From CAYWGR01 sp964458015 (lineage in GTDB: Bacteria; Planctomycetota; Planctomycetia; Pirellulales; Thermoguttaceae): DNA of 32,242 bases. Numbering within the stretch: the stretch's first letter is position 1; every line of letters begins with the position of its first letter. The translations under genes were made by a program, and so were the position numbers. This document shows, piece by piece, positions 6,640-14,434 of the stretch. The stretch spans positions 1 through 32,242 of the forward strand of contig CAYWGR010000048.1 of NCBI GenBank assembly GCA_964458015.1, read 5' to 3'. Under the pieces are notes generated by a model. That model was given only the letters and a program-made list of their open reading frames with translations, was not told the origin of the DNA and searched no databases.

Positions 6640-7515
6640 ATGTCCAATCTTCTTAAACTCGGTATCCCCGCCGGAAGTTTGCAAGAGGCCACCGCTGAAC
6701 TGTTTCGCCGGGCCGGCTACAAAATCACCTTCAGCTCGCGCAGCTATTATCCCACGATCAACGACGACGAGATTGAATGTCTGTTGATTCGCGCTCAGGA
6801 AATGGCCCGTTATGTCGAAAACGGCATGCTCGACGCCGGATTGACCGGTTACGATTGGGTCGTCGAAAACGGTTCCGACGTTCACGAAGTCGCCGAGTTG
6901 ATTTTCTCGAAGGTCAGCCGTCGGCCGGTCCGCTGGGTGCTTTGCGTGCCCGAGGATTCGCCGGTCAAAACCGTCGCCGACCTGGAAGGCAAACGCATTG
7001 CCACCGAGGCCGTGGGACTGACGACCAGCTATCTCGCCAAACACGGCGTAAAGGCCCACGTTGAATTCAGTTGGGGTGCGACGGAAGTCAAGCCGCCCAA
7101 GCTCGTCGATGCCATCGTCGAAGTCACCGAAACTGGCAGTTCGCTGAAGGCCAACAATCTGCGGATCGTCGATGAAGTGTTGCAGAGCACCACGCGATTC
7201 ATCGCCAACAAGGCTGCTTACGCCGATCCCTGGAAACACCAAAAGATCGACGACATCGTCCTCATGCTCCAAGGCGCTATGGCCGCCGAGGGCAAAGTCG
7301 GCCTTATGATGAACGTGCCGCGCGATCGCGTGAAAAGCGTCTTGGCCTTGTTGCCCGCCTTGCAACAGCCGACCATTTCGAGCTTGTCCGACGAAGCGTG
7401 GGTCGATGTCAACACGATTCTCGACGAGTCGGTTGTGCGTCAGATCATCCCGCGCCTCAAAGCCGCCGGCGCTCGAGGTATCGTCGAATACCCATTAAAC
7501 AAAGTTATTGACTAA
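6640..7515 (+). CDS. hisG: ATP phosphoribosyltransferase, long form
   Basis: HisG joins ATP and PRPP, the first and normally feedback-inhibited step of histidine synthesis. At 291 residues it is the long form with a C-terminal ACT-like regulatory domain (from about residue 215), so it should not need HisZ. Recognisable parts are LGIPAGSLQEAT at 7-18, DAGLTGYDWV at 65-74, GKRIATE in the middle and the PRPP-binding stretch VEVTETGSSLKANNL. The ATG at 6640 is the only sensible start; the site just upstream is AAGAAAC, a weak ribosome-binding site. It follows hisI. Its stop is followed after one base by the start of a structured repeat. Confidence 0.97.
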   Translation: MSNLLKLGIPAGSLQEATAELFRRAGYKITFSSRSYYPTINDDEIECLLIRAQEMARYVENGMLDAGLTGYDWVVENGSDVHEVAELIFSKVSRRPVRWVLCVPEDSPVKTVADLEGKRIATEAVGLTTSYLAKHGVKAHVEFSWGATEVKPPKLVDAIVEVTETGSSLKANNLRIVDEVLQSTTRFIANKAAYADPWKHQKIDDIVLMLQGAMAAEGKVGLMMNVPRDRVKSVLALLPALQQPTISSLSDEAWVDVNTILDESVVRQIIPRLKAAGARGIVEYPLNKVID

Positions 7516-7516
7516 C

Positions 7517-7737
7517 GTCACTGGGGTGCAGTAAAAGATTACCGTGGTTTGTCCGCAGACCGCAAAAAGCACAACAGTTCAGCCGGGAGCTAACAGATCC
7601 CGGAATGTGCGCAGATTGCACAACAGTTTAGCGGCCGCCGGTACGGCGGCCCTGTTGCCAAACTGCCGTATCGATGGCAGCCAAACATCCACAACTTATC
7701 CAATTCGACCATAAATAATTACTGTGCCCCGTCACTG
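7517..7737 (+). repeat. Structured interspersed element, full copy 1
   Basis: The element runs from GGGGTGCAGTAA (7523-7534) to its near inverted complement TTACTGTGCCCC (7719-7730). It is flanked by GTCACTG at 7517-7523 and 7731-7737, which may be a target-site duplication. Inside are several stems: CCGGGA/TCCCGG, and GGCCGCCG-GTA-CGGCGGCC at 7633-7651. A closely related copy lies at 16511-16790 and a partial one at about 8235-8316. It has no ORF, so if mobile it would be a non-autonomous MITE-like element. An RNA-level role is also possible given the stems. Confidence 0.8.
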
Positions 7738-7739
7738 CC

Positions 7740-8219
7740 ATGTCCGCCGAAGCCCGACTTGTTGCGAAACTCGCTGAACTTGGTCTTCAATTGCCGCCTG
7801 CCCCGGAACCAAAGGGCGTCTACCGGCCGTTGGTCACGCTCGGCAATTTGATTTACACCTCGGGCCACCTCCCCTTCGACGCCGCCGGCAAATTATTGAC
7901 CGGCCGCCTTGGCGCCGAGCTAGACGCAAAGGCCGGCTATCAAGCCGCGCAATGGGCCGGGCTAGGCATTCTCGCCTCGCTTCGCAAAGAGTTGGGCTCT
8001 CTCGACCGCGTCCTCCGCTTGGTGAAAGTTCTAGGCGTCGTCAATGGCACTTCCGATTTCACCCAGCAGCCCGCAGTCATCAACGGTTGCAGCGAGTTAT
8101 TCGCCGAGGTATTTGGCCCCGCTGCCGGCATCGGCGCCCGCAGTGCCATCGGCGTCAATACCCTGCCGCTCGGCGTGCCGGTTGAAATCGAAGCAATCTT
8201 CGAGATTTCACCCGCATAG
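7740..8219 (+). CDS. RidA/YjgF-family protein
   Basis: This 159-residue protein belongs to the RidA (YjgF/YER057c/UK114) family, small trimers some of which hydrolyse reactive enamine/imine intermediates to protect PLP enzymes. The family core is present: LVTLGNLIYTSGHLP at 31-45, the substrate-anchoring Arg in GARSAIGV (R134) and the Glu in VEIEAIFE (E151). The longer N-terminus places it in the variant subgroup of about 150 residues rather than archetypal RidA, so deaminase activity is an inference. The ATG lies 2 bases after the repeat with no evident ribosome-binding site. The gene is bracketed by two copies of the same repeat. Confidence 0.92.
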   Translation: MSAEARLVAKLAELGLQLPPAPEPKGVYRPLVTLGNLIYTSGHLPFDAAGKLLTGRLGAELDAKAGYQAAQWAGLGILASLRKELGSLDRVLRLVKVLGVVNGTSDFTQQPAVINGCSELFAEVFGPAAGIGARSAIGVNTLPLGVPVEIEAIFEISPA

Positions 8220-8234
8220 TTGGAAAAGCGGTGT

Positions 8235-8316
8235 TGTTTAGCTGCCGCGTTGTTTAGCCGCCGCCGGCACGGCGGCTTGGCCGCGTGCAAACCGCCGTAA
8301 TCCGTTACTGCACCCC
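8235..8316 (+). repeat. Partial copy 3 of the structured element
   Basis: Only the right part is recognisable: TGTTTAGCCGCCGCCGGCAC and the following GGCGG, then TTACTGCACCCC at 8305-8316, the exact reverse complement of the left end of copy 1. It begins shortly after the RidA stop, so the RidA gene lies between two copies in the same orientation. Confidence 0.65.
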
Positions 8317-8331
8317 ATCGCGTGCTATTGA

Positions 8332-8360
8332 TTGAAACGCCGTTGATATTGTGCTAAAAT
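8332..8360 (+). promoter_or_regulatory. Sigma-70-type promoter for the glycosidase-like gene
   Basis: TTGAAA (8332-8337), a 17-nt spacer and TAAAAT (8355-8360) form a good match to the housekeeping promoter. Transcription would start near 8367 and give a leader of about 70 nt. Confidence 0.6.
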
Positions 8361-8437
8361 ACGGCCGTGTTCCTCACCCCATTTGCACCTTCCTGTCTTG
8401 TACGATTGTTTCGTGCAATCCTTCCTGGAGACACAAA

Positions 8438-10867
8438 ATGCGGTTCACCATCGCGCGTTTACTGTTGGTTTTCTTGCTTCCGGCAACGAGCGCTGTTTTG
8501 TTCTCCAACAACCGGGCCGCGGCCGCCGACGAATCCGAGATTTCCAAACGAATTCTCGTCTTGCAGAGCGGCGAAAACGTGGTCAAACCCGATGCCTGGG
8601 GCCCCTACCAAAAAGGATTCCAACGCGAAGGCGATGCTTGGCTATGCGTCAATGGCGACGATCTGAAAGCGCAACGCGGCGTCACGCAGACCGTTACGCT
8701 CAATCAAACCAAGCCGTCGCCGTTCGTCGCCACGGCCTGGAGCCGTGCCGAAGGCGTCACCGGCTCGACCGATGGCGACTATTCGATCTACCTCGACATC
8801 ACTTACACCGATGGCACGAACCTCTGGGGACAAATCGCACCGTTTGCCGCAGGCACGCACGATTGGCAGCAACGCCGCGTCACCGTCATACCGGATAAGC
8901 CAGTCAAGGCCGTACATTTCAACCTTCTACTGCGGAACCACGGCGGCCGGGCTTGGTTCCGAGCCCCCGAGCTGCGCGTTTCGCAATCGCCCAACAATGC
9001 CTACACGTTCGACGGCCTGGCCATCGAGTCTGTAGGCAAATCGCGCGAAGGATTCCAAATCCGCGACATTGCCGCCGGCGGCGACTTTTTACGCATTCCC
9101 GGCAAACCCGATGCGAACGGCCGGCTGCAAACCAAGTCGTTAGGCATTGAACTGCAATGTCAAGAAACGAAGCAAAACAACGCAACATTTTTCGATGTGA
9201 CGTTGACCAGCGAGAATACAGCCAAGGATCGCGCAATAACGTTGCTTTATGCAGTGCCGGTCGCCGCCAAGGATCTTCAATGGCTTAACGGCCAACGACG
9301 CCCGACGCCCGCGGAGCCTGGTCGGGAATACATCGAGGCTTGGGGCGCTCGTGTCGGTCGAGGGCGTCTGTCGCGTTATCCGTTGGCTGCCGTGGCCGAC
9401 GTTCGCCAAGGCACGGCCCTGGGTATCGACATGACCCGGCCCGCCGTTTATCGCGTTGCCTACCACGCCGGCACGCAAGAGTTGTATTTGGCCTATGACA
9501 TTGCTCTTACCCGCGAGAAACCAACGGCCAAGTTGCGTTTCTGCCGCTTTGCATTCGAGCCGGCATGGGGATTCCGCGCGGCTCTCGCTCAGTATTACGA
9601 GTTGTTTCCCGAACATTTCCGTTGCCGCGCGCCGCAGCAAGGCATTTGGATGCCGTTTGCCGCCATCAGCAAGGTAAAGGGCTGGGAAGATTTCGGCTTC
9701 AAATTCAAAGAAGGCAACGATGAAACCAAATGGGACGACGAGCACGGCATCGTTACATTCCGTTATACCGAGCCCATGACTTGGTGGATGGCCATGCCCA
9801 AGGAAATGCCTCGCACCATCGACGCCGCATTGACCGAAGCAAAACGTCTGGCCGCCCAAGGCAACCAAGAAGCAAAGGCTTTGCTTGCTGGCGGAATGTT
9901 CGACGCCGAGGGAAAATATGCCGCCCGTCTGCTCGACACCCCCTGGTGCAACGGCGCCGTGTGGAGCATGAACTCGATGCCGGGCATCCAGGGCGAGGTG
10001 TCCGACTTCAAAAACAAGTGGAGCCCCGCAATCCGCGAAAGTCTCTACGGCCCCAAACGCAACGGCGATCTCGACGGCGAATATATCGATTCGAGCGAAG
10101 GCTATGTAACCGAAGAACTCGATTTCCGCCGCGAACATTTCGCCGTGGCCGATGCACCCTTGACGTTTTCGCCCGAAGACTCACAGCCGGCTATCTATCG
10201 CGGTCTGGTTGCGTTCGAGTATGCCCGAGGACTGGCCGACGACGTTCACAAGATGGGCAAACTGATGATGGCCAACGCCACGCCCACACAATTGTGCTGG
10301 CTGACGCCCTTGATCGACGTGATGGGCACCGAAACCGACTGGAACCCCGAGGGCCATTGGCAACCGATGGCTGACTCCGAGTTGTTCTATCGCCGTGCCC
10401 TGTGCAAAGGTAAGCCGTATTGCTTCCTTATGAACACGAAGTTCGAAAACTTCCCCAAGGAAAAAACCGAGAAATTCATGCAACGCTCCTTGGCCTACGG
10501 CATGTTCCCCGGTTTCTTCAGCGCCGATGCCTCGACGGGACATTATTTCAATCGGCCTGAACTCTACGACCGCGACCGGCCGTTGTTCATAAAATACGTG
10601 CCGCTCTGCAAACTCGTGGCCGAAGCCGGCTGGCAGCCCATCACCGGCGCACGTTCGAGCGACGAGCAAGTCTACGTCGAGCGGTTCGGCCGCTATCTCA
10701 CGGTTTTCAACGATAGCCCCGAACGTCGCACTACCACGCTCACACTCGAAGGCCCATCGCCCGCCTCAAGCCGCGAGTTGGTCGGCGGCGGCACAATCGC
10801 ATGGAACAACGGCAAGGCTTCGATTTCGCTCGAAAGCCAGTGCGTGGCCGTCATCGAGTTGCCGTAA
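8438..10867 (+). CDS. Exported 809-residue protein, glycosidase-like, family not assigned
   Basis: The start at 8438 has GGAG 7 nt upstream and gives a Sec signal (hydrophobic about 8-21, AAAA-DE cleavage near 31); the frame is open upstream but that part is not needed. Residues about 50-190 look like a beta-sandwich carbohydrate-binding domain (SIYLDITYTDGTNLWGQ). The C-terminal half resembles a TIM-barrel glycosidase: WWMAMP, CNGAVWSMNSMPG, DLDGEYIDSSEGY and LMMANATP, where the Asp/Glu in the DGEYIDSSEG segment would be candidate catalytic residues. A short beta domain appears to close the protein. No GH family could be named with confidence. It lies immediately upstream of two other exported carbohydrate-type enzymes on the same strand. 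Confidence 0.8.
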   Translation: MRFTIARLLLVFLLPATSAVLFSNNRAAAADESEISKRILVLQSGENVVKPDAWGPYQKGFQREGDAWLCVNGDDLKAQRGVTQTVTLNQTKPSPFVATAWSRAEGVTGSTDGDYSIYLDITYTDGTNLWGQIAPFAAGTHDWQQRRVTVIPDKPVKAVHFNLLLRNHGGRAWFRAPELRVSQSPNNAYTFDGLAIESVGKSREGFQIRDIAAGGDFLRIPGKPDANGRLQTKSLGIELQCQETKQNNATFFDVTLTSENTAKDRAITLLYAVPVAAKDLQWLNGQRRPTPAEPGREYIEAWGARVGRGRLSRYPLAAVADVRQGTALGIDMTRPAVYRVAYHAGTQELYLAYDIALTREKPTAKLRFCRFAFEPAWGFRAALAQYYELFPEHFRCRAPQQGIWMPFAAISKVKGWEDFGFKFKEGNDETKWDDEHGIVTFRYTEPMTWWMAMPKEMPRTIDAALTEAKRLAAQGNQEAKALLAGGMFDAEGKYAARLLDTPWCNGAVWSMNSMPGIQGEVSDFKNKWSPAIRESLYGPKRNGDLDGEYIDSSEGYVTEELDFRREHFAVADAPLTFSPEDSQPAIYRGLVAFEYARGLADDVHKMGKLMMANATPTQLCWLTPLIDVMGTETDWNPEGHWQPMADSELFYRRALCKGKPYCFLMNTKFENFPKEKTEKFMQRSLAYGMFPGFFSADASTGHYFNRPELYDRDRPLFIKYVPLCKLVAEAGWQPITGARSSDEQVYVERFGRYLTVFNDSPERRTTTLTLEGPSPASSRELVGGGTIAWNNGKASISLESQCVAVIELP

Positions 10868-10979
10868 GACTATGATGTTCAGATTCATCTGCAATCTAGT
10901 TGAAAATGACGACGGCCTAGTGATTTTTTGTTGCCCCCAAACGTTTTTTCGGCTTCTCCAATAGAAGGAACCTTTGGTT

Positions 10980-11864
10980 ATGGAACCATTCTCACGACGC
11001 AGGTTCTTAGAAAATTCCGCCCTCGCCGCAGCAGCCGCGGCAGCCTTTCCAGTTGGCAAGTTGTTGGCAGCCGAAAAACCGGCAAAGCTGAAATTCGGCC
11101 TATGCACCTACCAATGGGGAGCCGATTGGGACTTGCCGACGCTGATTGGCAATTGTGAAAAGGCCGGCGTGCTTGGTGTCGAATTGCGTGTCGATCACAA
11201 ACACAACGTCAATCCAAAACTCGATGCCTCGCAACGAAGGGATGTAAAAAAACGATTCGCCGACTCGCCCGTAACGTTAGTCGGATTTGGCACGAATCAA
11301 TGCTTCGACAACCCCGACCCGGCAAAAGTCAAGCAACAAATCGAGGGCGCCAAGGCGTTTGTTCGGCTAAGCCATGACCTGGGCGGCAGCGGCGTGAAGG
11401 TCAAGCCGAACGATTTTCATCCCAACGTGCCGCATGAAAAAACAATCGAACAGATTGGCAAGTCGCTTCTTGAGCTTGGCCGCTTCGCCGCCGATTTCGG
11501 CCAGCAAATTCGCATGGAAGTGCACGGCACATGCTGCCAACTGCCGACAACCAAGCAAATCATCGACATTGCCGACCATCCGAATGTGGCCGTGTGTTGG
11601 AACAGTAATCCTCAAGACCTGGAAGGCAAAGGCCTGGAGTACAACTTCAACCTTGTCAAAAGCCGGCTCGGGGCGACGCTTCACATCCATGAATTGAACT
11701 CGAAGACATTTCATTACCCGTTCCAAGACTTGATCAAATTGCTGGTCAAGGCGGATTACGCCGGCTGGGCGCTGCTCGAAAGTTACACCACCTCCAAGGA
11801 TCCGCTCCCGATGTTGACGGAACAGCGGAAATTGCTTGAAAGCATGGTAGCCTCTGTAAAATAG
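10980..11864 (+). CDS. Tat-exported sugar phosphate isomerase/epimerase-like TIM barrel
   Basis: The protein begins MEPFSRRRFLENSALAAAAA, a Tat signal, and continues as a xylose isomerase-like (AP endonuclease 2 superfamily) barrel of about 250 residues. Visible features are KFGLCTYQWGADWDL, GVLGVELRVDH, MEVHGTCCQLPTT and HIHELNSKTFHYPF, with histidines and glutamates that may bind a metal. Such exported barrels are expanded in planctomycetes and their substrates are mostly unknown. The ATG at 10980 is preferred to the TTG at 10974; AGAAGGAA lies upstream. The gene follows the glycosidase-like gene by 112 bp and precedes an SGNH hydrolase by 114 bp. Confidence 0.88.
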   Translation: MEPFSRRRFLENSALAAAAAAAFPVGKLLAAEKPAKLKFGLCTYQWGADWDLPTLIGNCEKAGVLGVELRVDHKHNVNPKLDASQRRDVKKRFADSPVTLVGFGTNQCFDNPDPAKVKQQIEGAKAFVRLSHDLGGSGVKVKPNDFHPNVPHEKTIEQIGKSLLELGRFAADFGQQIRMEVHGTCCQLPTTKQIIDIADHPNVAVCWNSNPQDLEGKGLEYNFNLVKSRLGATLHIHELNSKTFHYPFQDLIKLLVKADYAGWALLESYTTSKDPLPMLTEQRKLLESMVASVK

Positions 11865-11978
11865 TCTCGACACTCCAACATAAATGTTTTCACGCAGGGC
11901 AAACATGCCATGATGTGCTATTGTGCCTTTTAACCTAGTGATTGGCACAAAATCGTACCGCAAACAAAGGATAACAAA

Positions 11979-13334
11979 ATGAAACGTGCTTTCTCGATGC
12001 TATGGATCGTAGCGTGTCTTCTCGTCGGCAACATCTTTGCGGACGACACCTTCAAGCATGGCGAGACAGTCTGCTTCCTCGGCGACAGCATCACGCACGG
12101 ACATCTGTACGACAGCATGATCTGCAACTATTACTTGACGCGGTTCCCCGACCGGACGATCCATTTCGTGAACGCCGGCGTAGGCGGTGACACCGCGGGC
12201 GGCGCAATGGGACGACTGAAGGAAGACGTCACCTCGAAATCGCCAAACGTGATCGCCATCATGTTCGGAATGAACGACGTCAATCTGGGCGTTTATGTCG
12301 CTAATCCAACCGCGCAGCAACTGGAACAGCAAGCCGCCGCGTTGAAATGGTATCGCACCAATATGGAAAAACTCCTCGAACGGCTTTCCACCGAAACTTC
12401 CGCCCGATTCGTTCTTCTGACTCCGTCGCCGTTCGATCAGACGTGCCTGAACGACCACAACAACAATCATCTTGGCAGCAACGACGGCCTGGGAAAATGT
12501 GCCGACATCGTCCGTGAGATCGCGCCGAAATTCAAGGCCGTGGTTGCCGATCTGCATGGCCCCATGACGTCGCTCAACTTGAAGCTTCAGCAAAACGATC
12601 CAAAATACACCCTCATCGGTCCCGATCGCGTGCATCCCGGAATACCGGGCCACTTCATGATGGCCTACCTGTTTCTGAAAGCCCAGGGCGCGCCGGCATT
12701 GGTCTCCAACGTAACGCTGGATGCCGCAACGGCTCGCGCCGCAGAATCAGAAAACGCCGCAGTAACGAATATCAAACGGAAAGACGGTGGCCTGACCTTC
12801 ACCCTACTCGAAAAAGCGCTGCCCTGCCCGGTAGATCCGTCCGCCCGGTCGATCCTCAACCAAATTCCGTTCGAGAAGGAATTGAATCAGGAAATTCTGC
12901 GAATCAAGGGCCTTACCGCCGGCGATTATGAATTAATCATCGACAGCATTCCGATTTGCAAACATTCCGCCACAGAATGGGCCAATGGCATCAATCTGGC
13001 ATTAAACGACAAGACGCCGCAAGCCAAACAGTCGGCCCATGTGGCTCAGATCAACGACCAACGCCGCGGGATCGAGTGCCAATTGCGCAACTATGCCGCC
13101 GTGCGATGGTTCCTACGCAACCAAGGCGTCAATCCCGACGATTCCTCGGCCATCCAAACATTCGCCGAAACCAAAATGAACAAGACGGGCTATTTCGAGC
13201 AACAGGTGCCCGTCTATCTGAAGGAATGGTCAAATCGTGGCCAATTACAAGCTCAGGCAACCGACTTAGAGAAAAAGGCCCTGGCATCGCGCACGCCGGT
13301 TTCGCACAACTACGAAATACGTCCCGTCCACTAG
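11979..13334 (+). CDS. Exported SGNH/GDSL hydrolase
   Basis: This 451-residue protein has a Sec signal (MKRAFSMLWIVACLLVGNIFA) and an SGNH-hydrolase domain with all four blocks: GDSIT (S37), GVGGDT (G69), GMND (N99) and DRVHP (D216, H219). SGNH enzymes are esterases that often deacetylate sugars, consistent with the neighbouring carbohydrate enzymes, but the substrate is not determined. Residues from about 240 form an extra C-terminal region of unknown role, common in planctomycete members. AAAGGAT is 7-8 nt before the ATG. An inverted repeat TTGTGCC/GGCACAA (11921-11950) lies upstream and could be an operator. Confidence 0.9.
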   Translation: MKRAFSMLWIVACLLVGNIFADDTFKHGETVCFLGDSITHGHLYDSMICNYYLTRFPDRTIHFVNAGVGGDTAGGAMGRLKEDVTSKSPNVIAIMFGMNDVNLGVYVANPTAQQLEQQAAALKWYRTNMEKLLERLSTETSARFVLLTPSPFDQTCLNDHNNNHLGSNDGLGKCADIVREIAPKFKAVVADLHGPMTSLNLKLQQNDPKYTLIGPDRVHPGIPGHFMMAYLFLKAQGAPALVSNVTLDAATARAAESENAAVTNIKRKDGGLTFTLLEKALPCPVDPSARSILNQIPFEKELNQEILRIKGLTAGDYELIIDSIPICKHSATEWANGINLALNDKTPQAKQSAHVAQINDQRRGIECQLRNYAAVRWFLRNQGVNPDDSSAIQTFAETKMNKTGYFEQQVPVYLKEWSNRGQLQAQATDLEKKALASRTPVSHNYEIRPVH

Positions 13335-13373
13335 TCCCGCATGTCTCACTGTAATCCGCGTTCCATAACAACT

Positions 13374-14009
13374 TTACAAATCCCCGCCCTTCGATAACCC
13401 GATGGCTTCCAGGTGCTCCGTCTCGTTGAGCGCCATAAGCGAAAACTCGCCGGCGCCGTTTAATGCCACTCGCGTAATCGAGCCGTTTTGCAGCGAAAAC
13501 GGCGGCAGCGGTTGCGACAGCTTCAAAATCGAACGCAGCGTAGCGCTGAGCAATCCGCCGTGGGTAACGATGACCGCCGCACGATGCCCGTAGGCTGCTA
13601 TCGACCGCAGAGCTTCACAGCCGCGCTCGGCCAACTGACGTCGCGACTCGCCGCCGGGAATCGTAAAATTGTCGTCGCCACTAAGCCATCGCACAAATTC
13701 AGGCGAATTTTCAGCTACCAATTCCGACTTAAGCCGCCCCTCGAATATGCCAACGTCAATTTCCATCAACCGCGGATCGGTGCAAAGCGAAACGCGATGG
13801 CGAGCCGCAATACATCGTGCGGTATCCAACGCCCGCAACAGGGGGCTCGAATAAATCGCGCCAACAGAAACGCCCGCTAACGCCTCGGCCGCCGCTTCGC
13901 CCTGACGACGTCCCAATTCCGATAGCGGCACATCCGCATGACCTTGGATACGCGATTCCGCGTTGTAAACGCTTTCGCCGTGACGAACCAGATAAAAAAT
14001 GCCGGACAT
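13374..14009 (-). CDS. Histidine phosphatase superfamily (phosphoglycerate mutase-like)
   Basis: The 211-residue protein carries the signature LVRHGES at 7-13 with the phospho-accepting H10, plus R59, E83 (MEIDVGIFEG) and the second catalytic His in VTHGG (H150). Members include cofactor-dependent phosphoglycerate mutase, CobC/alpha-ribazole phosphatase and general phosphatases; the short length favours a phosphatase. A GTG at 14087 would add 26 residues with no family support, so the ATG at 14009 is chosen. It is convergent with the SGNH gene, 39 bp apart, with no terminator seen. Confidence 0.9.
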   Translation of the reverse strand: MSGIFYLVRHGESVYNAESRIQGHADVPLSELGRRQGEAAAEALAGVSVGAIYSSPLLRALDTARCIAARHRVSLCTDPRLMEIDVGIFEGRLKSELVAENSPEFVRWLSGDDNFTIPGGESRRQLAERGCEALRSIAAYGHRAAVIVTHGGLLSATLRSILKLSQPLPPFSLQNGSITRVALNGAGEFSLMALNETEHLEAIGLSKGGDL

Positions 14010-14224
14010 GTTGCTATTGGGTCTCAGATAAGCAATGGGAGGGCGACCAACGGGAAGCCCGGTAAATAGGAGTTTTCGGCCCAGCACTACCTGATATTAT
14101 TTACCTGAGCATCAATAAACTCGGAGATTACCTCAATTGAAAAGCCATTTTTACTTCCCTTTCCCAGTTTCCGCAAGGGACCGGCCGCTTCGCCCGACGC
14201 AGTATTTTTTTATAGACAAAATTC

Positions 14225-14284
14225 ATAACCTGTGAAACTCATAACCTGTGAAATTGATAACCTGTGAAATTGATAACCTGTGAA
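14225..14284 (+). repeat. 16-bp tandem repeat, about 3.75 copies
   Basis: Units ATAACCTGTGAAACTC, ATAACCTGTGAAATTG, ATAACCTGTGAAATTG and ATAACCTGTGAA follow one another at 14225-14284. The last unit leads into the dispersed hairpin repeat. Confidence 0.9.
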
Positions 14285-14308
14285 GCGGGCGGGCTTGCCC
14301 GCCGTGTT
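14280..14308 (+). repeat. 29-bp dispersed hairpin repeat, copy 1
   Basis: A 29-bp sequence beginning GTGAAGCGGGCGGGC and ending GCCGTGTT is identical to 30998-31026. It contains GGCGGGC-TT-GCCCGCC, a perfect 7-bp hairpin. Confidence 0.85.
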
Positions 14309-14352
14309 TGTGAACAGAAGCGTAGGGTTGCCCGGCCGCTTCGCCCCCCACG

Positions 14353-14381
14353 TTGACGAACGGTCGGAGGGCTAATACACT
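14353..14381 (+). promoter_or_regulatory. Candidate promoter for transketolase
   Basis: TTGACG (14353-14358), a 17-nt spacer and TACACT (14376-14381) fit a sigma-70 promoter. Transcription would start near 14388, 47 nt before the ATG. Confidence 0.5.
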
Positions 14382-14434
14382 TAAACGTCTTAATGCATGG
14401 GTTTTTGTCTTTCTTTACAGCTACAGGACCGCCA

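Larger units (their letters stand above)
14010..14434. other. Divergent region between phosphatase and transketolase
   Basis: The region contains the 16-bp tandem repeat (14225-14284), the 29-bp dispersed hairpin repeat (14280-14308) and the candidate transketolase promoter (14353-14381). The rest (14010-14224) shows no gene; AATAAACTCGGAGATTACC lies in an AT-rich part that may hold the phosphatase promoter, not resolved. Confidence 0.6.

Noticed and set aside
9140..10138. 332-residue open frame antisense to the glycosidase-like gene
   Set aside because: Shadow of the codon bias on the plus strand; no recognisable protein features.
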